A DNA stretch of 64,000 nt from Isoetes taiwanensis (taxonomy: Eukaryota > Streptophyta > Lycopodiopsida > Isoetales > Isoetaceae), in assembly GCA_021234155.1 (NCBI GenBank), contig JAJEKV010000300.1, forward strand, positions 62,001-126,000. The letters are read 5' to 3'. The notes under the pieces were generated by a model. That model was not told where the DNA came from. It did no database searches and saw nothing but the letters and a program-made list of their open reading frames with translations. The position numbers and the translations under genes are program-made. This document shows positions 44,641 through 54,429 of the stretch, piece after piece. The number at the start of each line of letters is the position of its first letter. The stretch's first letter is position 1.

Positions 44641-45690
44641 CAAGCGGTGACATGGCATGCCAACTAAGCAAGGCCAAGTTTTGACTAGGCCAAAATGAAA
44701 AAGATGTCCATCTTTGGTCTTTTCATTTGGTGATGTTGGCAAATTTTTGGTTGACATGGCTAGATGGTGGTGATGTGGACATGATGACCGGGACTTTATG
44801 CAAGAAATATGATAACCTTTAGAATTTTTGGTAGAGGAGTTTGGCAAGGGATAGAATAGGGATCTTGAAGAACTAAATGGCCCGACACCTTTCCCCAAAT
44901 CGAACCGGGCCGGGACTTAGCCATGCGACTTCCTCACGGAGGGAGAGGCCGGACCCCGGAGGCCGGACCTCATAAAGGTTGCGGAGGTAGCCTTTCCTGC
45001 TAACGATCCTCCAGGAGGGCAAATGCCAATGCCCCTCCTCCCGGGCTTCGGTTTAAGCTATCGGCTTGTTGAATCCACCGTTCAAGTAACCTACTTCAAG
45101 TAAATTCAAAGAAATCCAAGATCCGTCTGAAAGAACTTATCAAACCGCGAAGCGTCCTAGGGTCGACCGTGTAGAAACCCAAGTGTTTTGTCGTCCAAAC
45201 AGTACAAAGGTCGAATCTGACTAGGATACGGCCTCCGAAACGTAAACCCTGTGGTTTTCTAGGTTATTGAAGGGTTGACGTTATGGAGGTCGCGATTTAG
45301 TCGGTTGCACTTGGGACATGGTCAAGAAGCTGCGATTAAAAACATGAAGCAATAGGCCCTGAAGGAATGGGGTTTGGATCTATTGGCCATCGAATGATCC
45401 CAAACAATTTTGCTCTTGCAAAAAGCGCTCTTGGCTTCTATTTGCCATTATGGGAGGAAGATAAATCCAAACCCCATTCCGTCAATTCCTATTGCTTCGC
45501 GTTTTCAATTGCAGCTTTTCGGCCATGTTCCAAGTGCAACCGACTAAAACTCGGCCTCCAAAACGTAAACCCTTCAATAACCTAGCAACACACAGGGTTT
45601 ACGTTTCGGAGGCCATAACAATGTTTAAATTGAAACGCACTAATTTAAGAAGTGTGTTTGAAAGATTCCTCTAAAAAATCTAAAAATCTT
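44625..45690. repeat. left arm of a large inverted repeat
   Basis: Without the MITE at 45230-45614, this is homologous to the reverse complement of 48480-49575. Shared landmarks: GACATGGCATGCC, gcaaggccaagttttgac, atggctagatggtggtgatg, the stretch gaggtagcctttcctgc, and tgtagaaacccaagtg. Identity is roughly 80-90% by eye. It lacks about 404 bp present in the right arm. Confidence 0.9.
45230..45614. mobile_element. hairpin MITE, 385 bp, long terminal inverted repeats
   Basis: It starts GGCCTCCGAAACGTAAACCC and ends with its reverse complement; the arms (about 45230-45385 and 45455-45614) pair over some 150 bases with few mismatches. It encodes no transposase. The homologous right arm (about 48575-48584 on the plus strand) has no such insert, giving an empty site: aggata-tggaacaaag there versus aggatac-[MITE]-ataacaatg here, consistent with a 3-bp (ATA) target duplication. 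PIF/Harbinger- or CACTA-like mobilisation would fit a 3-bp duplication. Confidence 0.85.
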
Positions 45691-46024
45691 AAGATTTAGC
45701 TAAAAAGAGGCTTTGGTCGTTTTTAGCCAAACATTATGTAAAACTTTTCTTGAAAATAGTGCTTTTGCACAGACATTTTGATAAAGAGAAAACATCTTTT
45801 GGGGGGTAAACAAATTATTCTATAGACCAAGAAAATCACAAGTAGCAAAAACAGGAGAATTAGACAAAGATGTATTAAGTTTGTTTGCGAGCATTTAAGG
45901 AATTGCATGTTATAGGAGCCATCCGTTGTAATGCCACACAAAAAATATTGGTAATGTTCTAGAAACCCAAAAACACAATAACATGCAGTTGTAAGCATAG
46001 CATACAAATTCTGAAATACTAAGC

Positions 46025-46061
46025 ATAGCATAGCATACGTAGGTTTAGTATGCTATGCTAT
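46025..46061. repeat. 14-bp perfect inverted repeat
   Basis: ATAGCATAGCATAC (46025-46038) and GTATGCTATGCTAT (46048-46061) with a 9-base loop. Confidence 0.9.
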
Positions 46062-47760
46062 ACAATCTTAGGTAATACTTGCTACACATGGCGGCCCAGC
46101 CTCCTTTTTGACAGTAGTAAAGTTGCTTCACGTCAGATTGCAACTTGATTATCGATGATTGAAAATAAAATTGTCAAATGGTAAGACCATGAAGGATGCA
46201 ATTAGCTTTGTGGTTATTGCACTTCATGAACAAGGTAGGACCTCCTTGTAGAAATTGTACAATACCATTTGAATAGTCCAAAGAGAAGAAAAAACATTCA
46301 AAATGGGACTAAATAGACCATGCCATAAGAAGACAATGAGCTAACATATATGGAATTAAAAAATGCCTTTAGCGCAGCAACATGTATAATAAGGCTATCT
46401 TCCAATCTGCTGGAATCACACAGCAGAGCCAAGGGCTAAACATACGAACATTTGAACTCATAATGAAGTAAATAGAAATGTGAGTCAGTGGACCAAAACA
46501 ATGAGCTAAATATATGATGCACACTTGATAAGAAGATAAAAATAAGTTCTTATTCTGTATGTTCTATGGCAGAACATAGAATATGTCAAAAGAGCTAAAC
46601 ATCCGTTGAAATGGAAGCCTGGTCTATTGCTACACGTATACTTATAAGTAGTTAAAACTAAATGACAGGCTCAGCAAGGACGATTCATGCCACATCTCCT
46701 ACCAACTTGTCGAGCACAGTTGCAAAGTTGCCTCATACAGTTGCAAAGTTGGGAAGCACTGAGTTGCTTAATAGCAGCACAACAGGCAGTACTAATCATA
46801 GCATACTAAACCTTTTCAAATTCTCAAGAAGAGCAATATCTTGAGTTTTGAATCATGTACAGTGCAAATATCTGCAACAACATGATCAAACAAGAGTTTT
46901 TCAAAAATCTTGTGATAAGATTGAACAAGAATCTTGCAAACAAGAATCTGTGATAAGATTGAACAAGAAGCGTAAAGCGGGTTGAAAAACAGAGGTGCAT
47001 TATACCAAAGAGATACTTCAAAAACCTTCCTCAATTTCCTCTTCAAGCGAGAGGACATTTGTGTTTGGAGCAAGCCCAAGGGCCAAACATTAAGTATTTG
47101 CAACTTTCCTAGTGAAACGTTCTTTGGAAAAATCAAATCATTCCCTAACCTGCTGATACACAACCATCAGTCAACTAAGATCAAATTTAAGCTAAAATAA
47201 CAAACCTCTGCTCGAGCTTCTGCATCAACTGGTACAACAGCAGTTTTCACAGATTAGGTTTTGAAGATGACAACCATTTTTCTTTGCATCATAGAAAATC
47301 TGAGAAAAACGAATCAAGCTATAAAGCTTATGTATGCCTGTTATAAAGCTTATGTATGCCAATAAGATCCTGCGAATCTCTGGATATAAAGCTTATGCGA
47401 ATCATGCTGTAGAAGTCCGACTGAGCTGTAGAAGTCCGATAGAGCAACACGAAGAAATGAGCTGTAGCTGTAGCTGTAGCGGTAACACGAAGATAGAGCA
47501 ACACGAGCGGTAGCTGTCGTTCAAAAGAAATGAATCACGAATCCTAAACTGGCCGCACCAACAAAACTTTCATTCAGGACAAAACCTAAACTTTCATTCA
47601 ACCCTAAATTGGCCGCATCAACAAAACTTTTGCTTTTTTCTTTCATTTTCAGAAGAAACTCATGCTCTAAGAAACTCCAGCATCAAGAAACTCCTGCATT
47701 CGTTAGAATATTAAAATTCCAAAGCTTCCTTCACAAAAACTTTTCCTAGTCTCGTCATAG

Positions 47761-48111
47761 ATTTATACCGTCAAGCTGAAAACGAGATGTAGAACATATT
47801 TTGCCTTGTTTTATCCAACCCATGGCATGTTATATCTATGCAATGTCACGCTATAACCATGAAGATAGTTTTATATAAATGATTTTTTGTGTGTTATAGT
47901 GTACTAGAGTTGTAGCAAAACGATTCTAAAGAGAGCTCACGGTATAAATTTATACCGTGGCTTCCCGTGTAAAAAAATGTCGGTATAAATTTATACTGCT
48001 CCCGCTCTTTTCCCGTGGGGTGATGGTCTAAATTTATACCGCTTGAGTAAATTTATACCGCTCAAGTTGTCTCTCCGTGCACTGCTTGAGCTCACGTGGT
48101 ATAAATTTATA
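47761..48111. repeat. cluster of palindromic CGGTATAAATTTATACCG motifs
   Basis: A perfect 18-bp palindrome at 47940-47957, a one-mismatch copy at 47981-47998, and partial copies at 47761-47770, 48025-48041, 48048-48060 and 48097-48111. GAGCTCAC accompanies three of them. No coding. Confidence 0.85.
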
Positions 48112-48479
48112 TTTTTATGCCTCTTGAGCTCACCTATGCTTCAAATTCATATCGTCCAACAAATGTGGGGGAAATTAAAAACGCAAAATATAACTTTGTT
48201 TAAAATGTCAAATGTATTACATTTTTTACAATTTTGTTTAAAAAATTGTAGTGGTTTTAAAAACTTTGAATATTATATGCTTTTGTTGCTCTAGTGGAAT
48301 TGCTATTTGTTTCAATGTCAAATTGTTTATTGTATTTAGATTTGTTAGTATTTTTCATACCAAACTAGGGGGCCAAAACGGGGCAATAAACAATTTCGCA
48401 TGTAAGCTAGATTCAATTACCCCCTCAAAAAGGGTACCTAAAATGTCCAAAATGTCACGCTTGTCACAAATAGATCGTG

Positions 48480-49575
48480 AAAATGGACCTTTTTTGGGGA
48501 ATTTTAGGGAATCTTTCAAAGATTCCTTTTGAAGTGCGTTTGGAGCAAATAAGTGCGTTGCAATTTAAACTTTGTTCCATATCCTAATCAGATTCGACTA
48601 GGATCTTGCACAAAGTCATCCGTAGAGGGAGGGTGTTGACGCCAGAAGACGGACCCTTAAAACCTTCCAGAAGCAGTTCACCCCAAAGGTCCTCTCCCAA
48701 AGGCCCTTGGCCATGGATAGGTAACTCTCCCACTCCGAAATTGTAAACTGACTCTGCCAATGGACTCAAAACTTCGAGATTACCCTCGTGACCAAGTTTC
48801 ATGGGCAGAAGACCACCCTTTCTCCAAGAAGCGGCAAAGTAGCTCATGTCCAATACGTTCCTAGTCAATTGGCGTAAGAGATGGCTGCAGAATATTGTCA
48901 TGTAGAGGGTTCGTGTTTCTTTCATTGCCAAAAATGACTTGGTCTCTAGGGTAATGTCACCATTCCGGACGACATGGAAAAGTCGAATCTCCATTCCGGA
49001 GCCTTTGTACTGCTCGAACGACAAAGCACTTGGGTTTCTACATGGTCGAGTGCAGGACGCTTCACGGTTTGATAAGTTCCACCGAACGAATCTTGGATTT
49101 TTTTGAACTTGCTCGAAGCAGGTTACTTGAATGGTGGATTCAACGGTTGGATAGAGAAATCGAGTTCCAGGAAGGGGGGCATTGGCATTTGCCCGCCCGA
49201 AGGAGCGCTGGCAGGAAAGGCTACCTCGGCAACCTTTCTGAGCTTCGTCCACTGGGGTCTGGCCTCTTCCCTCTGGTGAGGAAGCCGCGCAAATTCCTGG
49301 CCTGGTTCAATTTGGGGAAGGGTGTCAGTGCATGATCCCTCTATTCTATCCATTGCCAAACTCCTCCTCCTCTACCAAAAATTCCAAAGGTTATCATATT
49401 TCTTGCATAAAGTCCTAGTCATCATGTCCATGTCACCACCATCTAGCCATGTCACCTAAAATTTGCCAACATCACCCAATGAAAAGACCAAAGATGGACG
49501 TCTTTTCATTTTTGGCCTAGTCAAAACTTGGCCTTGCTTACTTGGCATGCCATGTCACCATTTGGAGTGCCTAGA
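48480..49575. repeat. right arm of the large inverted repeat
   Basis: It is the reverse complement counterpart of 44625-45690. It includes a 404-bp segment (about 48598-49001) that the left arm lacks and an unoccupied MITE target. Confidence 0.9.
48584..49252 (-). CDS. hypothetical protein, 222 aa, in the right inverted arm
   Basis: An unbroken frame from MDEAQKGCRGSL to ILVESD. I do not recognise a family. The middle (FCSHLLRQLTRNVLDMSYFA, KGGLLPMKLGHEGNLEVLSP) has ordinary protein composition. About 135 residues are encoded by the 404-bp segment absent in the left arm, so the other copy could not make this product. Likely an ORF of a repeat family; a chance ORF of this length is possible but less likely. 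Confidence 0.35.
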   Translation of the reverse strand: MDEAQKGCRGSLSCQRSFGRANANAPLPGTRFLYPTVESTIQVTCFEQVQKNPRFVRWNLSNREASCTRPCRNPSALSFEQYKGSGMEIRLFHVVRNGDITLETKSFLAMKETRTLYMTIFCSHLLRQLTRNVLDMSYFAASWRKGGLLPMKLGHEGNLEVLSPLAESVYNFGVGELPIHGQGPLGEDLWGELLLEGFKGPSSGVNTLPLRMTLCKILVESD

Positions 49576-49945
49576 TGGCATGCTTGAGCCTAGATGGCAT
49601 GCTTGAGCCACCTTGGCATGTTGGAGCCTAGGTGGCGTATTTGAGCCCGGGTGGCATGTTTGAGCCAACTTGGCATGTTGGAGCCTAGGTGGCATGTTTG
49701 AGCCACGTTGTCGTGTTGGAGCCTAGGTGGCGTATTTGGGCCACCTTGGCACGTTGGAGCCTAGTTGGCATGGTTGAGCCACCTAGGCATGTTAGAGCCT
49801 AGGTGGCATGTTGGAGCCTAGGTGGCATGTTTGAGCCATATTGGCATGTTGGAGCCCACGTGGCATGGTTGAGCCACCTTGGCATGCTGGAGCCTAGGTG
49901 GTATGTTTGAGCCATCTTGGCATGTTGGAGCCTAGGTGCCATGTC
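49565..49945. repeat. inverted 19-bp satellite array, about 20 copies
   Basis: Units GGAGCCTAGGTGGCATGTT and TGAGCCACCTTGGCATGTT are the reverse complements of the 43-44.6 kb satellite units. It directly abuts the right unique arm just as the large array abuts the left arm, so the satellite belongs to the repeated element. Confidence 0.95.
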
Positions 49946-50310
49946 ACCCAAAATTTGCCAATGTCACCTTGGCACATTGACAAGGTCCCCCCCCGTAATT
50001 TTTGTGATATCTCTCTCCTCGCGTGGGGAACTTCCACCCGGGCTCTAGGTGTTGAGCTATCATCATTTGGATTATTCAGTGTTGCTCTAGGTAAAATGTT
50101 AAAGCTTTATATCACCTTGATTTAATAGCTTAACGGCCCTTGTGATATTCTGCATTTTATATTTGTTCTCTGCCTCACATTCAGGCTTGCAAGTTTGCAA
50201 AATTAGAATAGCATAATGTTATGCTTTCCTATGACTTTAGTGATTTGCAAATCAAAATACATGGCTCTTATTTTTGCTCCTCATTGTGGCTTTCGGGTAA
50301 ACTACTTTGC
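49946..50310. other. spacer, no recognisable gene
   Basis: It begins with a C run (49988-49995). Nothing else is recognised. Confidence 0.4.
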
Positions 50311-50933
50311 ATCTTCTATTCTGCAACGTCGAACCTTTCTAACATGACATGTACAATCTATTTTTTGATTTGTTGATTGTTAGAGCTTCTAAATTTCGTT
50401 TTTCATGGAGAGACCATTTTGTATAACATTTTAATTGAAAGAGGAGGAGATTTTCTGTTTTCCTTGCCCATCTAATATAAGCAACTTCCAATGGTTTTAT
50501 TTCTTTCTTATTCTCAAATTATTGTGTGCAAAATACATGAAGACTATTTTAACATATCTAACTTGCCATGCAAAAGTGAGATCCAAGATCCAAGATGTGA
50601 GCATCCTTTTACGGCTCACCATCCCGCCGGATATGAGACTTCAATTTTTCTACATATGGTATCCGATCATGTGCCCTTATGCTTGGTACAATCTTTGCTT
50701 GGCGTTCTTGCCATTCATTGAATTCTGTTCTAATCGCAGTTGACAATCTTTAAAATGTTCCAGAATTATCTTCTATTCCGCAACATCAAACGTTTCTAAA
50801 ATGACATTTACAATCTATCTTTTGATTTGTTGGCTGTTAGAGTTTCTTCTATGGGGAGATCATTTTTTATGACATTTGAATTTGCTATTCACTGAGGAGG
50901 AGATTTCTTGTTTTCCTTGCCCATCTAATATAA
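50311..50933. repeat. direct duplication of about 165 bp, offset about 455 bp
   Basis: 50311-50480 and 50768-50933 share the order cttctattc, then gcaac, tttctaa, acaatctat, ttttgatttgttg, gttagag, then ttttccttgcccatctaata. They are diverged. Confidence 0.8.
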
Positions 50934-51793
50934 TCTCGAAGTTGCCATGTAGCCAAAACAATGTAGCCGAGACCAGACAGATCAGTCCAATGAGGTTGGT
51001 CGTGGATTTAGGCCATATAAAAAGATGGTATTACAAAACGAAGTGGGAGTGTAGAAACTTAGAGACAAATTGTAAAATCGAGAGATAATTGTATGGAAGT
51101 AAGAGCTGAAGAAGTACCCAACCCGAGGCGCATGCATGTTCTAAGGATATGTTTTATAAAATTAACGATATAGAAAGTTATAGTGATCGGAGTGACATGC
51201 TGATGGAGTTGTATCATGTGCAACAATTGTCTACCTTATTGTCATATGCAGGTGACACACTGTGAACAATGAGTCAGAAAGAGTTACAGATGATCAAGGA
51301 GTCATGTGGCCAGCTGCTTCTAGACACTATCATATGCCAAAGCCATTATATATATTATCTGCGATGGTAAGTGTATGGGTGCTTGGGTCTTGCTGACATT
51401 GCACATGAAGAAGTAATCTTGAAGGTATCGCTGCTTCAAAGAAATGTGATAAGAAATTGGAGGGTTGGGAACATAACCGAGCACATGGATATTCCAACAC
51501 TGCATCTCGAAACAATGCCCGTTCTTGCAACAGTGGTGTGGATTGATCAGAAGGTAGCCAGGAAATAAGTCCCATTTCTCATTTTGATGCCCGAGCAAAT
51601 TATTCCAGAAGTCAAAGAGAGAGTGAATTATCAAAGGCTTTGTGAAAGATAAATTGGCCAATGGAGCTAAAATTTATGCATATAAAAGCAAGATATGTAC
51701 AAGCTACATCTTAATTGATAAATCCCTTAAATTTTTGTACATGGTATCTTTTCATCTGTTAGTTCATAGTGACTTCAAATGATTCAGTTGGAG

Positions 51794-52080
51794 TCTTTGG
51801 CCATCCAGGAGGACAAATTTGATATGTATAGACAAGACACTTAAACAATCATCCATGGTCTATGTGTCAAGTCTAATGTAAATTGTTTTTGACCCAAGAC
51901 CCAATGTAATGCAATACTAACTCAAAACAATTCCAAACAGATTTTTTGGCCTTCTAGAAGGACAAATTTGATATGTACGGACAAGACAGTTAAACATGGT
52001 TTACGTCTCAAGTATAATGCAAATTATTTTTGCCCAAGGCCCAATGCAATGCAATGCTAACTCAAAACAATTCCAAATGC
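51794..52080. repeat. tandem duplication, about 145 bp
   Basis: 51794-51938 and 51940-52080 share 'ggacaaatttgatatgta', 'gacaagaca' and 'ctaactcaaaacaattccaaa'. Both end at the same point. Confidence 0.85.
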
Positions 52081-52167
52081 TTATATAAATCTTGCAAGAA
52101 ATAAAATTTATGTGTATGTCCTTGTGCAGCCTTATCATTTATCCCAAACATTTACAAGTTTCAACCT

Positions 52168-52199
52168 GTGCCCAGGAATGCTGGGCACTTTAAATAGTC
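52168..52199 (+). mobile_element. possible degenerate Helitron 3' end
   Basis: GTGCCCAG (52168-52175), 5-base loop, CTGGGCAC (52181-52188), then TTTAAATAG and T. The hairpin is very like those at 8920 and 11337, but the end reads ATAG instead of CTAG. If genuine, the element lies to the left (50-52.2 kb). Confidence 0.45.
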
Positions 52200-52507
52200 A
52201 CTTATAGAATCCCATGTATCAACGGTCGAGATTAATGCTAAAACGGACGGCTTGGATTGTGATCCAAGTCCTATCATTTTATTGGTTATTCAAATTAACG
52301 GGCCTGTTCCCTTGCCCGCCTCCACCGCCTTGACTGCCTATTCCGGAATGCTCCAGCTATGGCGATTGTGCACCGCGCCTGCTTCATCGACCTCATCGAC
52401 CGCTTCATCGACCACTTGCTTGCGGTATTGTCGTTCCGGCCCGAAGCTCAAGCGAAGCGGCAGGCAGAAAGGTGTATTGCGAAGCAGAGCAGTCTTGGTG
52501 CAGAGCT

Positions 52508-52637
52508 ATGGCCACAAAGATCGACAAGCCCCATTATGCATACATTGTGCTGTACGTTAGCGACGTGCAGAAATCCATAGAGTTTTAAGAGCCGAGCATT
52601 TGGGATACAAGTCAGAAGGTTGGATCACAGCCGGAGG
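52508..52637 (+). pseudogene. VOC/glyoxalase-family exon 1 fragment, frameshifted
   Basis: ATG at 52508 gives ATKIDKPHYAYIVLYVSDVQ, KSIEF, then TAA; a +1 shift resumes SRAFGIQVRRLDHSR up to a strong donor AG|GTGAGT at 52637. The order PxYAY-V-YV-DV-KS-EFY--AFG--VRRLD is the N-terminus of plant vicinal-oxygen-chelate proteins of the DSI-1VOC type (small stress-linked glyoxalase-like proteins, about 140 aa). The rest of the domain was not found downstream. It is a broken gene fragment, perhaps carried by a transposon. Confidence 0.6.
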
Positions 52638-52696
52638 TGAGTTAGATTTGAAGTTAGTTACAGAGTTTTTGCTTTGGATTGAAATGAAATGCTTTG

Positions 52697-53150
52697 TAAA
52701 ATATGCAGGTCGGCAGAGCTAGAAACTGGCTGTGAGCCTTCTTGCTGGATCTATCGCAGCCTTAAGGTCTGTGCCTTTAGATCCGGTGGGGCTATTCCTC
52801 AGTTTGTTCCTTTATTTTTCCTTTTTATTTTTTTCCCACATGATCACTTATAACATCTTTCTACTTATTTAAAACAGGGACTTCATTGTGTTGAAGCACT
52901 GCAGTGGGATTAGGGTGTCGAAGCGGCTCTGGCAGCGCCTGTTTCTTGCATATTCCACCATTCTTCTTCTGTCGTTTTGTAACCATATCTCGTGGAAAGC
53001 AAAAGTACTGACAGAGGTAACTCTGCTATGTTTTTTATTAATCTTTTCTTTGCTATCAACAAAGACTTGTTTTACTGTCAATTTCGTGGATATCAGCTAC
53101 AAAAACGCATGTGGCTGTGTTTAGCTTGCAAAGATGCAGAAAAGGGCGGC
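52697..53150 (+). other. possible exons of unknown identity after the VOC fragment
   Basis: The stretch about 52879-53018 (after aacag, before ggtaac) reads DFIVLKHCSGIRVSKRLWQR and goes on LFLAYSTILLLSF, then KAKVLTE. It has intron-like borders on both sides, but I recognise no family. Confidence 0.25.
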
Positions 53151-53600
53151 TAGGCAATATCAAGAATTCAAAATATGTTTCTTGAATTCAAAATATGTTT
53201 CTTGTTGTATTACTATTTCTTTCATTCAATAATAACAAGGATGGTCATATTATCTTTCTCAATGCCTTTGTTTTACTATCAATCATTCAAAATATACCTT
53301 TGTTTACAATCAAGGATTCGAAACATTCAAAATATGAAGGGAATCCCCAAACTTACGAAGTTATTTAACAAATAAAAAATGAATGTATTGACTATTGAAT
53401 AAGATCTAAAGTAGCAACAAATATAATCCCCAAACATAAAGGGAATAAGTCTGGTTGCTTGAAGGAAACAACGTTAGCAAATTAAAAAAAGCATGTATCT
53501 TTTTTAAGGAAACTACATTAGAAATTTAAAGTAACAACATTAGATTCCTTAAAAGCATGTATGTTTTTGAAGAAAACAATGCTAGATTGCTTAAAAACAA
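53151..53600. other. AT-rich spacer
   Basis: A 20-bp phrase (aattcaaaatatgtttcttg) is duplicated at 53165-53203. Otherwise nothing is recognised. Confidence 0.4.
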
Positions 53601-53639
53601 CATATAGAAACTAAATTCTTATAAGAAAACCACACAAGT

Positions 53640-53915
53640 TTTCTATTTGTAATAACTACACTTAAAAACAACACCTTTCTACATGTGGATATTTTGCTAA
53701 ACCACGTATTATTATATAGTAAAAACAACACTTGAAAACAACTACTATCCACGTGGATATTTTGTTAAATCACATGTTGATTTTTTTGAAAAAACAACAC
53801 TTAAAAACAACTCCTATTTTCAAAAACCATATGTGGATATTCTGTAAAACCACATATTAGTTTTTTAGTAAAAATAAAAAAACAACAGCTAAAAACAACG
53901 CATTGATTTTTTTCA
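53640..53915. repeat. tandem repeat, unit about 85-95 bp, 3 copies
   Basis: Each unit has acttaaaaacaac, then cct/tat, then gtggatattttg, aaaccacat and a T run before aaaaacaac. Copies start near 53653, 53727 and 53805, with a partial copy near 53890. They are diverged. Confidence 0.75.
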
Positions 53916-54152
53916 AAAGGCTGTCAATTTTCTATGCATAGACTTTTTATCCAAAAACTACATGTTGTTTCTAGCATTTAGGAACAATACTATGGGTGGT
54001 CTTCATGTATTGTTTTTTGGTAAAAAAATATAGCATAAAACTACACATAGAGCCTAATTTGGGGTTAGTGTGCTAAGTTAAACAATTAACTTAGATGTGC
54101 ACCCCTTGCCACTTTCTGAGGCATACAAGGCTACCTAGGTAGACTTGTATGG

Positions 54153-54204
54153 TGACGGGTCCAGGAATATACGTATTTATGGCGTATATTCCCTTGGAAC
54201 GTCA
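54153..54204. repeat. imperfect hairpin, about 21-bp arms
   Basis: TGACGGGTCCAGGAATATACG pairs with CGTATATTCC-CTTGGAACGTCA around a 9-base loop. It sits in the flank that presumably is LTR or 3' UTR of the gypsy element disrupted by the LINE. Confidence 0.8.
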
Positions 54205-54429
54205 CATTCTCCCCCCCTTAGGACAATGCTGTCCCCAGCATTGCGCTAAGGTGACGAGCCTATCTATCCTGCAAAACAACATAAGATCTTTTTTGATTGA
54301 AGGCGTGTGTATATATATTAATTATAATTTATGGTGTTACAAAAAGGTACTTTTTATAGGGAAGTATAACCCCAAAAAAAAAACTCCTAGAAAGGAGATA
54401 GAGTAATAAGGTGATAAAGTACTTGAAGC

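Larger units (their letters stand above)
45691..48479. other. 2.8-kb loop between inverted arms, no gene recognised
   Basis: No domain-bearing ORF (longest about 115 codons). It contains a 14-bp perfect inverted repeat at 46025-46061, short direct repeats (cagttgcaaagttg, about 46730; aagcttatgtatgcc, about 47335) and a palindrome cluster at 47761-48111. Confidence 0.5.

Noticed and set aside
43037..44684. Many overlapping ORFs coding for a MPPRLQHAKVAQTCH-type repeat protein
   Set aside because: They follow from a 19-bp satellite that lacks stops in all frames; both strands are open and there is no start, intron or domain logic.
48598..49001. Intron present in the right arm and spliced out in the left
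   Set aside because: The borders do not have GT-AG or GC-AG at a position consistent with the left-arm junction, so a plain deletion or insertion is more likely.
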